A stretch of DNA of 35,778 nucleotides from Hyphomicrobiales bacterium (GTDB taxonomy: Bacteria > Pseudomonadota > Alphaproteobacteria > Rhizobiales > Methyloligellaceae): positions 1 through 35,778 of the forward strand of contig JAJFHP010000075.1 in NCBI GenBank assembly GCA_021775555.1, written 5' to 3'. A program made the translations under genes and the position numbers. Under the pieces are notes generated by a model. That model was not told the origin of the DNA and made no database searches. It worked only from the letters and a program-made list of their open reading frames with translations. Shown one piece after another: positions 8,978 to 16,807 of this stretch (position 1 is its first letter; each line of letters opens with the position of its first letter).

Positions 8978-9481
8978 TTAGTCGAGTCCTATCATTTTTC
9001 TAAAGTCAGTTGCTGCCTTTGGTCGACGCCCCTGTCCTGCGCGCTCGACACCTTTAATCCACCAATTTAGGCCCTTAGTTTTTTGAATATTTAGAATATC
9101 TGGATTTTCCAAACGAGCCCAATGGATGACAACTGTCTCTATTTCATCGATTGCCGTTTTGTGGGGACGACCACGGCCCGGTTGAGCGATTGTCCAAATT
9201 TGTAACTTTCGTTTGGCTTGGTCGTTTAGCCACGCATGAACACTTTTTATATTACGTGAATTAAATGCCTCATTTTTAATCGTCTGCTTTTCAGCCTTTC
9301 CTACATATATTGGTGTTGATCCTCGACCACTCTTACGAGAAAAAACATAGCATCCGCATTTTCCAAAACTTTGACATTGAGCAGCTAATTCATCCAAAGC
9401 TGATTCATCGATTGCTATCATTCCCGACCTACGTCTGATTAACGGAATGTCATATGGTCCATTAATTATGAACTCTGCCAT
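8978..9481 (-). CDS. GIY-YIG domain protein, AT-rich gene inside the MTA salvage operon
   Basis: A 167-residue protein with a GIY-YIG-like core: GCYVF at 43-47 and PIYVGKAEKQ at 57-66. A basic NSRNIKSVHAWL segment may hold the catalytic Arg, and IDEIETVVIH the metal-binding Glu (113 or 115). The C-terminal part (about 100-167) is basic, with paired tryptophans (LNWWIKG). I chose the ATG at 9481, with AAAAGGGA upstream, over a TTG at 9499. Base composition is visibly more AT-rich than both neighbours. It sits between apt and mtnA, leaving 14 and one base. This looks like a transferred gene that slipped in without breaking the operon. Nuclease activity is inferred from the fold; the biological role is unknown. 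Confidence 0.75.
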   Translation of the reverse strand: MAEFIINGPYDIPLIRRRSGMIAIDESALDELAAQCQSFGKCGCYVFSRKSGRGSTPIYVGKAEKQTIKNEAFNSRNIKSVHAWLNDQAKRKLQIWTIAQPGRGRPHKTAIDEIETVVIHWARLENPDILNIQKTKGLNWWIKGVERAGQGRRPKAATDFRKMIGLD

Positions 9482-9495
9482 CACATAATCCCTTT

Positions 9496-10032
9496 TCAAT
9501 CCCCTTCGAACTCAATCAGCGTATGGCACTCAATACCAAGCGCCTCAACCCGTTCGCGGCCTTTCAGGTCCGGCAGATCGATCACGAAAGCGGCCGCGAC
9601 GATTTCCGCATCCAGTTTACGCAAAAGCTTCACTGCCGCTTCCGCCGTGCCACCCGTGGCAATGAGATCATCGACAAGCAGAATACGTTCACCTTTGGCA
9701 ATACCGTCCTCGTGGACCTCGATGACATCGACGCCATATTCGAGCTCATAGTCCTGACCGATGGCCTTGCCCGGCAGCTTGCCCTTCTTGCGAATGGGGA
9801 CGAAGCCGCACCCCAGCCGGTCGGCAATAGCGCCCCCTAAAATAAATCCACGCGCTTCTATGCCTGCAACCGCGTCTATATTCTTGTCAGCATATGGCGC
9901 GGCCAACTGCTGCACGCATGCGGTCAGACCCGCAGCATCACCCAGCAACGTGGTGATGTCACGGAACATGATCCCGGGCTTGGGATAGTCTGGAATGGTG
10001 CGCACGAGCGCCCGGATATCGGTTTCAGGCAT
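9496..10032 (-). CDS. apt: Adenine phosphoribosyltransferase
   Basis: A 178-residue Apt, converting adenine and PRPP to AMP. Here it would recover the adenine released by MtnP. The N-terminus IRTIP-type segment (VRTIPDYPKPGIMFRDITTLL) is typical, AGIEARGFILGGAIA marks the adenine site, and LLVDDLIATGGTAEAAVKLL carries the PRPP-binding loop. Length and end (LIEFEGD) match the family. It starts 14 bases after mtnP, in the same operon. The PRPP donor is made by Prs, encoded at 3324-4256. Confidence 0.96.
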   Translation of the reverse strand: MPETDIRALVRTIPDYPKPGIMFRDITTLLGDAAGLTACVQQLAAPYADKNIDAVAGIEARGFILGGAIADRLGCGFVPIRKKGKLPGKAIGQDYELEYGVDVIEVHEDGIAKGERILLVDDLIATGGTAEAAVKLLRKLDAEIVAAAFVIDLPDLKGRERVEALGIECHTLIEFEGD

Positions 10033-10046
10033 ATCTGCTTTTTCCT

Positions 10047-10916
<870 letters not shown>

Positions 10917-10940
10917 GCCTTCTGCCCCCTGCCTCAAGCG

Positions 10941-11522
10941 CTACTTCTTGACCTCAATATAGAACAGCGCCCACGGCCAGCCATGCTCTTCTTCTTCGGG
11001 AACCTTTACCGCTGAAGGTGTGTGTATCATCCATACGGGGCCCTTGTCGCCAATCCCAAACGGCTTGCCATCCACACGGGTTGCCAGAATCCAGTCTTTT
11101 GCGGCTATTTGCTCAGCCGTCAAATCAACCGGAAAACCATCAAGTGCGCGAGTCTGTATCGAAGCCCCCTCTGCGCCAAGCGCTTTGAGGACATCACGCA
11201 ACAGCGGCCCCTGAAGTGTTACCGGAGTGGAATATTGCGGCGGCTGGCATTTTATTTCCGTGATGGGAAAATCTTCAAGCATGGTGATGTCGAAAGAAAA
11301 GGCGCGTTTGAACTCGATCTCGTGAAACGCCATGAACCCGTCGCGTTTCGGGTCTGATGCGCCGCGGTTTGTCCGGGAAATATCGCCGGCGAAGGTCAGG
11401 ATTACAGCGCCTTTGGGCTTGCCCGCCCCACCGGCGGCATGAACTTGGCTGCCAAGCGCCAGTGAAAGGGCTGAAGCGCCCATCGACGTCAGAAGGGACC
11501 GCCTGGACCAGGAAAACAACAT
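10941..11522 (-). CDS. Tat-exported SUOX-fold (molybdopterin-binding-domain-like) protein
   Basis: A 193-residue periplasmic protein. The leader SWSRRSLLTSMGASALSLALG has a twin-arginine motif at residues 6-11 and a probable cut after VHA (about residue 29). The mature part resembles the short oxidoreductase molybdopterin-binding domain seen in COG3915-type proteins: a FDITMLEDFP segment, VTLQGPLLRDVLKALGA, and a C-terminal WMIHTPSAV...HGWPWALFYIEV. Cys92 (EIKCQPPQYSTPV) falls near where the molybdenum-ligating Cys lies in YedY/MsrP-type enzymes, but the protein is much shorter. A GGTGAGG ribosome site precedes the ATG. It is the first gene of the mtn operon. Whether it binds a cofactor or is catalytic is unknown. 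Confidence 0.7.
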   Translation of the reverse strand: MLFSWSRRSLLTSMGASALSLALGSQVHAAGGAGKPKGAVILTFAGDISRTNRGASDPKRDGFMAFHEIEFKRAFSFDITMLEDFPITEIKCQPPQYSTPVTLQGPLLRDVLKALGAEGASIQTRALDGFPVDLTAEQIAAKDWILATRVDGKPFGIGDKGPVWMIHTPSAVKVPEEEEHGWPWALFYIEVKK

Positions 11523-11707
11523 GACCTCACCTTACTGATTAATCTGAACTGAATGACCTGGAATCGCCTTTTCAGCGTGAGACTAGCCGCCAGCACAAAC
11601 CATCAAAAGGAAAATCTTCTGCCCGAGATGCGCTGGTCGCAAGGCGCGGGGAATGGTAGCTGTAGGATCAACCCGCACACACATCCCCCTCATCCGGAGA
11701 ACTCGCC

Positions 11708-12307
11708 ATGACGCAGATCGATTACTATTTCACGCTCAATTCGCCCTGGTCCTATATGGGCGGGGAACGCCTGGCAAAAATGGCAAAAGAGCATGGCGCC
11801 ACCGTCAATACCAAGCCGGCCCAGATGGGTGTGATTTTTGCGCAAACCGGTGGACTGCCACTCCCCAAGCGCGCCCCTGCGCGCCAGGCCTATCGTCTGG
11901 TCGACATGAGGCGCTGGGTGGAACACCTCGACATTCCCTTTGTACAGGAGCCTGAGTTTTTCCCTCATGATGAAACCGAGGGAGTGCGGCTGGTTATTGC
12001 TGCCCAGGAAACCGGTGGAAATGCGCTTGCGCTCGCCACCGAGATTGGCCGCTCGCTATGGGAGTTGAACCAGGACCCAGCAGACGCCAGTGTTCAGAAT
12101 GAAGCCGCTGCCCGCGCCGGTCTCGATACGGAAGTGCTGCGCGGTGCATTGTCGCTCGAAGACGCTGCTGGCATCTGGACGAAAAACACCGAGGAAGCCC
12201 TGGCTCGAGGCTCCTTCGGAGCGCCATCATATGTTATCGACGGTGAGGTTTTCTGGGGCCAGGACCGTTTGGATTTTGTCGAGCGTAAGCTCGCCGGGCA
12301 AAGCTAA
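11708..12307 (+). CDS. 2-hydroxychromene-2-carboxylate isomerase-like DsbA-family protein
   Basis: A 199-residue thioredoxin-fold protein of the DsbA/GST-kappa group. The active-site region NSPWSY (residues 11-16) has Ser12 in place of the DsbA cysteine, as in glutathione-dependent 2-hydroxychromene-2-carboxylate isomerases. A helical insert (about 60-140) follows. The cis-proline region is FGAPSYVIDG, ending in the usual FWGQDRLDFVE. It has no signal peptide, so it is cytoplasmic. The start ATG has GGAGA about seven bases upstream. Bacterial genomes often hold several such genes without a naphthalene pathway, so the physiological substrate is open. A paralogue lies at 30326-30976. Confidence 0.88.
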   Translation: MTQIDYYFTLNSPWSYMGGERLAKMAKEHGATVNTKPAQMGVIFAQTGGLPLPKRAPARQAYRLVDMRRWVEHLDIPFVQEPEFFPHDETEGVRLVIAAQETGGNALALATEIGRSLWELNQDPADASVQNEAAARAGLDTEVLRGALSLEDAAGIWTKNTEEALARGSFGAPSYVIDGEVFWGQDRLDFVERKLAGQS

Positions 12308-12380
12308 CGCATCCAAAATCTCATGGGCGTCGTTACTGGAAGGCATAGAAGCGATTCAAACGCCTTTTCAGGAGGAACTT

Positions 12381-12710
12381 ATGTCAAAACGCACACTTAC
12401 TCTTTCGGTTCTCGCTGCCTCACTCATGCTGGCTGGACCTTCTTTCGCCATGGACAAGAAAAAAGACGCCATGATGAAAGAGGAGATGATGAAAAAAGAA
12501 GCCATGATGAAACATGACGCCATGGTGAAGGACTGCGCCGCCATGAAAAAAGACGCCATGATGAAAAAAGATGCCATGAAAAAAGACACCATGATGTCGA
12601 AAGATGACAAGATGAAACATGATGCCATGGTGAAGGATTGCGCCGCCATGGAAAAAGCCGCCATGATGAAGGATGGCATGAAAAAAGACACCATGATGAA
12701 GAAGAACTGA
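12381..12710 (+). CDS. Exported methionine-rich MxKDx pentapeptide-repeat protein
   Basis: A 109-residue secreted protein starting at the ATG at 12381, preceded by AGGAGG at 12370-12375. A signal peptide (residues 1-23, cut after SFA) leaves an 86-residue mature chain built from imperfect MxKDx pentapeptides. Twenty-two of the 86 residues are methionine, and most others are Lys, Asp, Ala or Glu. A longer unit is duplicated: MKHDAMVKDCAAM occurs at 43-55 and 78-90, each copy with one Cys (52 and 87). This matches the known MxKDx repeat family (TIGR02953), whose function is unassigned. Exported MsrB and MsrA genes follow directly, suggesting the methionines are a reversible oxidant sink. Copper binding is the main alternative. 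Confidence 0.88.
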   Translation: MSKRTLTLSVLAASLMLAGPSFAMDKKKDAMMKEEMMKKEAMMKHDAMVKDCAAMKKDAMMKKDAMKKDTMMSKDDKMKHDAMVKDCAAMEKAAMMKDGMKKDTMMKKN

Positions 12711-12768
12711 CCCGAGCTCCCTGAGACGCTGGCGGGCTGGTTTTAAACTGAGGCGGCCGGCCAGCACC

Positions 12769-12800
12769 AAGGCCCCGCCCCGGCGGGGCCTTTTCATTTT
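12769..12800 (+). terminator. Rho-independent terminator after the MxKDx gene
   Basis: A very GC-rich inverted repeat, AAGGCCCCGCC at 12769-12779 with GGCGGGGCCTT at 12782-12792, runs into TTTTCATTTT (12791-12800). The arms leave almost no loop, so the inner pairs must open. It lies 58 bases after the MxKDx stop and 114 bases before msrB, so the methionine-rich gene can be transcribed separately from the Msr pair, with some read-through possible. Confidence 0.8.
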
Positions 12801-12913
12801 CGGCCAAGCTGGGCCATACTCCCCCCAACCATACATGCATCCAAAGTCTTCTCCCGTGCGTTTCTGTTTGTAGAAGACAATGATCGGCCCCGACCCCCAG
12901 GAGGACTTTAGGC

Positions 12914-13420
12914 ATGGATCAGACAAAGAGACATTTTTTGCACTTACTTGGCGCTGGCGCCGTGCTTGCAATGGCAGGAGCCAGCAGCCTCATGACAGGA
13001 GCAGGCAACGTGATGGCCGCAACCATTACCAAACTCAAATTGAGCGATGCTGAGTGGCGCAAGCGCCTAAGCCCTGCGCGCTATAACATCCTGCGCAAGG
13101 AAGGCACAGAGCGTGCTTTTTCCAGCCCCCTGGATAAAGAGAAGCGTGTCGGGACTTTTCACTGTGCGGGATGCGACCTGGCGCTGTTTGACAGCGAGAC
13201 AAAATTTGACAGCCGCACCGGCTGGCCGAGCTTTTTCCAGGCTCTCTCAGGGCACGTTGAAACCAAGACGGATTTCAAACTCATTTTTCCGCGCACTGAG
13301 TATCACTGCGCGCGCTGCGGCGGGCATCAGGGCCACATCTTCAACGATGGACCCAAGCCCACCGGCAAACGCTATTGCAACAATGGCCTTGCGCTGACCT
13401 TCAAGCCAAAATCGGCCTGA
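12914..13420 (+). CDS. msrB: Exported peptide-methionine (R)-S-oxide reductase
   Basis: A 168-residue MsrB, reducing the R epimer of methionine sulfoxide in proteins. The N-terminus (about 1-35) is an export signal. TKRHFLHLLGAGAVLAMAG resembles a Tat leader with KR in place of RR, and a cut near NVMA is likely. The domain is complete: zinc site CAGC at 84-87 and CARC at 132-135, GWPSF at 103-107, GGHQGH, and catalytic Cys155 in KRYCNNGLAL. Most MsrB proteins read RYCxN-S here, so the Asn-Asn-Gly is slightly divergent. GGAGGA at 12899-12904 precedes the ATG. It is followed at 53 bases by an exported MsrA. Confidence 0.93.
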   Translation: MDQTKRHFLHLLGAGAVLAMAGASSLMTGAGNVMAATITKLKLSDAEWRKRLSPARYNILRKEGTERAFSSPLDKEKRVGTFHCAGCDLALFDSETKFDSRTGWPSFFQALSGHVETKTDFKLIFPRTEYHCARCGGHQGHIFNDGPKPTGKRYCNNGLALTFKPKSA

Positions 13421-13473
13421 ACGGAAAGCGCGAGCATCAGATCAATCACGATAAAACGGACTGGAGTCCCCCC

Positions 13474-14097
13474 ATGCCCCGTTCACTGTATATGACTATT
13501 ACCGCCTTGATGGCGGTCCTGTTTACCGGATTTGCAGCCCCGACTTATGTGGAAGCGAAAAGCAAGGTTGCGGTCTTTGCCGGTGGCTGTTTCTGGTGCG
13601 TAGAATCAGATTTCGACAAAGTGCCCGGTGTCCTCAGTACAACCTCCGGCTATATCGGTGGCAGCGCCAAGACCGCGAGCTACAAAACAGTGTCGGGTGG
13701 CGGTACGGGACATTATGAGGCGGTGAAAATCGTCTACAACCCGGACAAGGTGAGCTATGACCGGCTGCTGCACGTGTTCTGGCGCAGCGTCGACCCGACT
13801 GATGCGGGCGGTCAGTTCTGTGACCGGGGCGCCAGCTATAAAACAGGTGTGTTTGTCGCCAACGATGCCGAGCGGAAAATTGCACTGGCATCAAAGAAGA
13901 AGGCCTCGTCCGCCCTGGGAAAAACCATCGTCACACCGATCGTCAAAGCGGGTGCTTTCTATAAGGCGGAAGGCTATCACCAGAATTACTACACTCGAAA
14001 TCCTGTCCGCTACAAAGTCTACCGGTATGGCTGCGGGCGTGATGCAAAAATCAAATCCTTATGGGGCAGCCAAGCTCACGCCGGCATCAAGCACTGA
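13474..14097 (+). CDS. msrA: Exported peptide-methionine (S)-S-oxide reductase
   Basis: A 207-residue MsrA, reducing the S epimer of methionine sulfoxide. I chose the ATG at 13474, with GGAG at 13463-13466 seven bases upstream. The resulting N-terminus (MPRSLYMTITALMAVLFTGF and on to VEA at 28) is a clear signal peptide, which longer upstream starts would spoil. The catalytic motif GGCFWC is at 37-42 (Cys39), and a likely resolving Cys187 sits in YGCGRD. TGHYEAVKIVYNP, FWRSVDPTDAGGQFCDRG and KAEGYHQNYY are all conserved. Together with msrB it covers both sulfoxide epimers outside the cytoplasm. How reducing power reaches the pair is not encoded here. Confidence 0.94.
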   Translation: MPRSLYMTITALMAVLFTGFAAPTYVEAKSKVAVFAGGCFWCVESDFDKVPGVLSTTSGYIGGSAKTASYKTVSGGGTGHYEAVKIVYNPDKVSYDRLLHVFWRSVDPTDAGGQFCDRGASYKTGVFVANDAERKIALASKKKASSALGKTIVTPIVKAGAFYKAEGYHQNYYTRNPVRYKVYRYGCGRDAKIKSLWGSQAHAGIKH

Positions 14098-14117
14098 TCA
14101 CCTTTCTGACATTCAAC

Positions 14118-14171
14118 GAGCCACCTGTTATGCCCGGGAACACAATCCGGTGAGACAGGTGGTTCAATTTT
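14118..14171 (+). terminator. Long hairpin followed by a T-rich run after msrA
   Basis: GAGCCACCTGT (14118-14128) pairs with ACAGGTGGTTC (14155-14165), 11 pairs including one G-T wobble. Inside the 26-base loop, CCGG at 14134-14137 can pair with CCGG at 14147-14150. AATTTTC follows the outer stem. This is probably the terminator of msrBA, although its size would also suit a structured RNA element. It begins 20 bases after the msrA stop. Confidence 0.55.
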
Positions 14172-14242
14172 CGCATTTGCTGTAACTTCGCCCTGGCTTT
14201 CATCCGCCAACAAGACGAGCCTCCGTCCGGTGAAGATTTTCA

Positions 14243-14650
14243 ATGACCCTGAATGAGCACATCGCCAACGGTCCTGCCTGGGTATATGCTTGGGTCATGT
14301 GGATGGGTGTCATCAATATGGCTGCCATTCTGTTTCTTGTGCGCTGGAAAGATAAAAAGCTCCGCTTTGGCTATATCGAAGCCGCAGCCATTCTTGCCGT
14401 CCTTGTACCAATGGCGTTGTTTATGGAGTGGCTGTTCGCAAAAGTCGGGTATGTCCGGCTGCTTGGTTTGCCTCATGTCCTGTTCTGGACGCCGCTGGCG
14501 ATTTATTTGTGGACGCGTCTCAAGCATCACCCGCAAAAATCAATCTTTGGCATCTATTTGAGGGTCATTCTTGCGACAATCGTCATATCTCTTCTCATCG
14601 ATTACACAGATGTCGTGCGGCACCTGATGGGTGACGGCGCTCTAAGTTAG
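14243..14650 (+). CDS. Small four-helix membrane protein, function unknown
   Basis: A 135-residue protein with four likely transmembrane helices at about 12-34, 44-65, 73-92 and 101-123, separated by short basic loops (RWKDKK, RLKHHPQK). No heme-binding histidine pairs, CxxC pair or transporter signature is obvious. I do not recognise the family. A GGTGAAG ribosome site lies just upstream of the ATG. The gene stands after the msrBA hairpin and ends 73 bases before the convergent end of petC. It could supply electrons or anchor proteins for the periplasmic Msr system, but this is only suggested by position. Confidence 0.7.
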   Translation: MTLNEHIANGPAWVYAWVMWMGVINMAAILFLVRWKDKKLRFGYIEAAAILAVLVPMALFMEWLFAKVGYVRLLGLPHVLFWTPLAIYLWTRLKHHPQKSIFGIYLRVILATIVISLLIDYTDVVRHLMGDGALS

Positions 14651-14667
14651 CGTCGCAACGCCTCGCG

Positions 14668-14696
14668 AAAAAAAGGCCCTTCAAACGAAGGGCCTT
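14668..14696 (-). terminator. Terminator of the petABC operon (possibly bidirectional)
   Basis: A perfect 10-base stem, AAGGCCCTTC (14673-14682) with GAAGGGCCTT (14687-14696), has a four-base loop. Seven A residues at 14668-14674 become the U-run on the minus strand, so the element ends petC transcripts well. On the plus strand the run after the stem is only weakly T-rich, so termination of the membrane-protein gene there is less certain. Confidence 0.85.
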
Positions 14697-14723
14697 GAAT
14701 GTTTCTGCGGTTCTACCGAAAGC

Positions 14724-15527
14724 CTAGTGTTTTAACCTGCTCCAGATCCGGCGCTTGGCAAGATAGAGAAGCACTGAGAGAATCAACAGGTAGATCATGA
14801 AGCGAAAGCCCAGCTTATGGCGCTCTTCCAGCTTGGGTTCCGCGGCCCACATCAGGAATGCGGAAACGTCCTTGGCGTGATTTTCAAGGGTTGGCTTGGT
14901 ACCATCGGTATATTCCACGGACTCCTCGCTGAGCGGCGCGGCCATGGCAATCTGATGACCAGGGAAGACGTCATTGTAGCTCATGTCCTCAGACATTTTC
15001 ATGCTTGATGGCGGCTCTTTGTAGCCGACCATCAGGCCGTAGATGTAATCCGGACCTCCCACGCGCGCCTTGGCCATGAGCGAAAGGTCTGGCGGATTAG
15101 CGCCATTGTTGGCGGCACGAGCTGCATTCTCGTTCGGGAAAGGCGATACAAAAGCGTCTGACGGTTTGCCGGGACGGTCAAACATTTCCCCCTCGTCATT
15201 GGGGCCATCCTTGACTTCGACCTCGGCTGCCAGGGCTTTCACTTCCGCCTCGCTGAACTCGGGGCCTCCCGGCTCACCGAGATTGCGGAAATGCAACTGG
15301 CGCAACCCGTGACACCCCGCGCAGACTTCCTTGTAAACCTTGAAGCCGCGTTGAAGCTGGCCCCGGTCAAAGGTGCCAAAGGGGCCTGAAAAGGTCCAAC
15401 TCTGGGCCTTGATTTCTGGCAAGTCACCGGCCGCTTGTGCGGGCGAGGTGCCAAGCGTGACGCCAAGCAGCATAGCGCCCGCAATCATTGCGGCGTGTTT
15501 CGCGAATGGTGATGCGATCATCTTCAT
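14724..15527 (-). CDS. petC: Cytochrome c1 of the bc1 complex
   Basis: A 267-residue cytochrome c1, the heme c subunit that takes electrons from the Rieske centre and passes them to cytochrome c. It has a cleavable signal peptide (about 1-32, ending SPAQA) and the heme site CAGCH at 69-73. The axial methionine region is PGHQIAMAAPL, and a C-terminal membrane anchor ends in RRIWSRLKH. I favour the ATG at 15527, which has GGGAG upstream and gives a clean signal peptide. An ATG at 15551 overlaps the petB stop (ATGA) and would add eight residues. It is the last gene of petABC and is followed by a strong hairpin. Confidence 0.95.
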   Translation of the reverse strand: MKMIASPFAKHAAMIAGAMLLGVTLGTSPAQAAGDLPEIKAQSWTFSGPFGTFDRGQLQRGFKVYKEVCAGCHGLRQLHFRNLGEPGGPEFSEAEVKALAAEVEVKDGPNDEGEMFDRPGKPSDAFVSPFPNENAARAANNGANPPDLSLMAKARVGGPDYIYGLMVGYKEPPSSMKMSEDMSYNDVFPGHQIAMAAPLSEESVEYTDGTKPTLENHAKDVSAFLMWAAEPKLEERHKLGFRFMIYLLILSVLLYLAKRRIWSRLKH

Positions 15528-15547
15528 GGCTCTATCTCCCATCACCG

Positions 15548-16798
15548 TCATTTGGCGCCTGCCGGTTTCTTGCCAAGCACATCATCGGTAATGCTACCCG
15601 GCATGGCTGAGGGCTTCTCAATCCATCCCAGCAATGGCAGGACCAGCAGGAGATGTGCGAAATAGTAAGCCGTGGCCAGGCGCCCGATGATCAGATACCA
15701 GCCCTCCGGCGGCTTCGCGCCCAGATAGCCCAGAACCACGACATCGATCATGAAGAGCGCAAAGAACCATTTGTATATAGGCCGGTAGCGCGTTGATCTC
15801 ACCTTTGACGTATCAAGCCAGGGCAGGAACAACAACAGGGAGATCGAGCCGGCAAAGGCAATGACACCGAACAACTTGTCGGGAATTGCCCGCAGGATCG
15901 CGTAGTAGGGCAGGAAATACCATTCCGGCACGATATGGGGCGGCGTCGCCAGCGGATTGGCCTCGACATAATTGTCCGGATGCCCGAGATAATTTGGCGC
16001 GTAGAACACGAATGCCGCGAACAGCATCACGAAGACGCACATCGCGAAACCATCCTTCACCGTGTAGTAGGGTGTGAAGGGAATTGAGTCCGACTTGGTT
16101 TTTATGTCGATGCCGGTCGGGTTGTTGCTGCCGGGTATGTGCAACGCCCAGATATGCAGCACCACGAGGCCACAAATCACGAATGGCAACAGATAGTGCA
16201 GCGAATAGAGCCGGTTCAAGGTCGGGTTGCCGACAGAGAATCCGCCCCAGATCCATTGCACAATGGTCGTGCCAAGGCCATCAATGATGGAATCGAGCGA
16301 TGAGAACAGGTTGGTAATCACAGTAACCGCCCAGAAGCTCATCTGACCCCAGACCAGCGAGTAGCCCATGAAGGCAGTCGCCATCATGACGACGAAAATC
16401 AGCACACCGAGGATCCACAGGATTTCGCGCGGCGCTTTGTAAGAGCCGTAATACATGCCGCGCGCGATATGGATATAGGCGGCGAGGAAGAACATGGAAG
16501 CGCCGTTGGCATGCATGTAGCGCATCAGCCAGCCCCAGTTCACATCCCGCATAATGTGTTCAACGCTGTCGAAGGCCATCGTCTCGTGCGGCACAAAATG
16601 CATGGCCAGCACGATGCCGGTCAGGAGCTGTACGACGAGAAAAAAGGTAAGGATGCCGCCAAAGGTCCACAGATAGTTCAAGTTGCGCGGCATCGGGAAA
16701 ACACCGAACTGGTCGTGCATCATCCGCTCGATAGGCAGACGGTCATCGAACCACTTCGACAGTCTGTTTCCGGGCGTAAAGGTCGATTCGTGCGCCAT
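15548..16798 (-). CDS. petB: Cytochrome b of the bc1 complex
   Basis: A 416-residue cytochrome b, the membrane core of ubiquinol:cytochrome c reductase. It carries the two b hemes and both quinone sites. Eight hydrophobic helices are visible. The heme-ligand histidines lie in LAMHFVPH and [20 protein letters not shown] (helix B), and in [21 protein letters not shown] (helix D, given here in two overlapping parts: LHYLLPF and VLHIWALH). The Qo-site PEWY motif is in [16 protein letters not shown]. Length suits alphaproteobacterial enzymes. The gene begins nine bases after petA. Confidence 0.97.
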   Translation of the reverse strand: MAHESTFTPGNRLSKWFDDRLPIERMMHDQFGVFPMPRNLNYLWTFGGILTFFLVVQLLTGIVLAMHFVPHETMAFDSVEHIMRDVNWGWLMRYMHANGASMFFLAAYIHIARGMYYGSYKAPREILWILGVLIFVVMMATAFMGYSLVWGQMSFWAVTVITNLFSSLDSIIDGLGTTIVQWIWGGFSVGNPTLNRLYSLHYLLPFVICGLVVLHIWALHIPGSNNPTGIDIKTKSDSIPFTPYYTVKDGFAMCVFVMLFAAFVFYAPNYLGHPDNYVEANPLATPPHIVPEWYFLPYYAILRAIPDKLFGVIAFAGSISLLLFLPWLDTSKVRSTRYRPIYKWFFALFMIDVVVLGYLGAKPPEGWYLIIGRLATAYYFAHLLLVLPLLGWIEKPSAMPGSITDDVLGKKPAGAK

Positions 16799-16807
16799 GA
16801 TCTTCCC

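Noticed and set aside
12450-12710. Possible CRISPR-like or tandem DNA repeat array
   Set aside because: The repeats are in frame, imperfect and without unique spacers; they encode MxKDx pentapeptides.
12420-12971. Long open frames on the minus strand over the Met-rich gene
   Set aside because: They are produced by the repeated ATG/AAA codons read in reverse (His/Met/Phe-rich low complexity), and the plus strand has a signal peptide, strong ribosome site and terminator.
14651-14723. tRNA or small RNA gene in the gap before petC
   Set aside because: The only structure is the 10-pair terminator stem with an A/U run; there is no cloverleaf.
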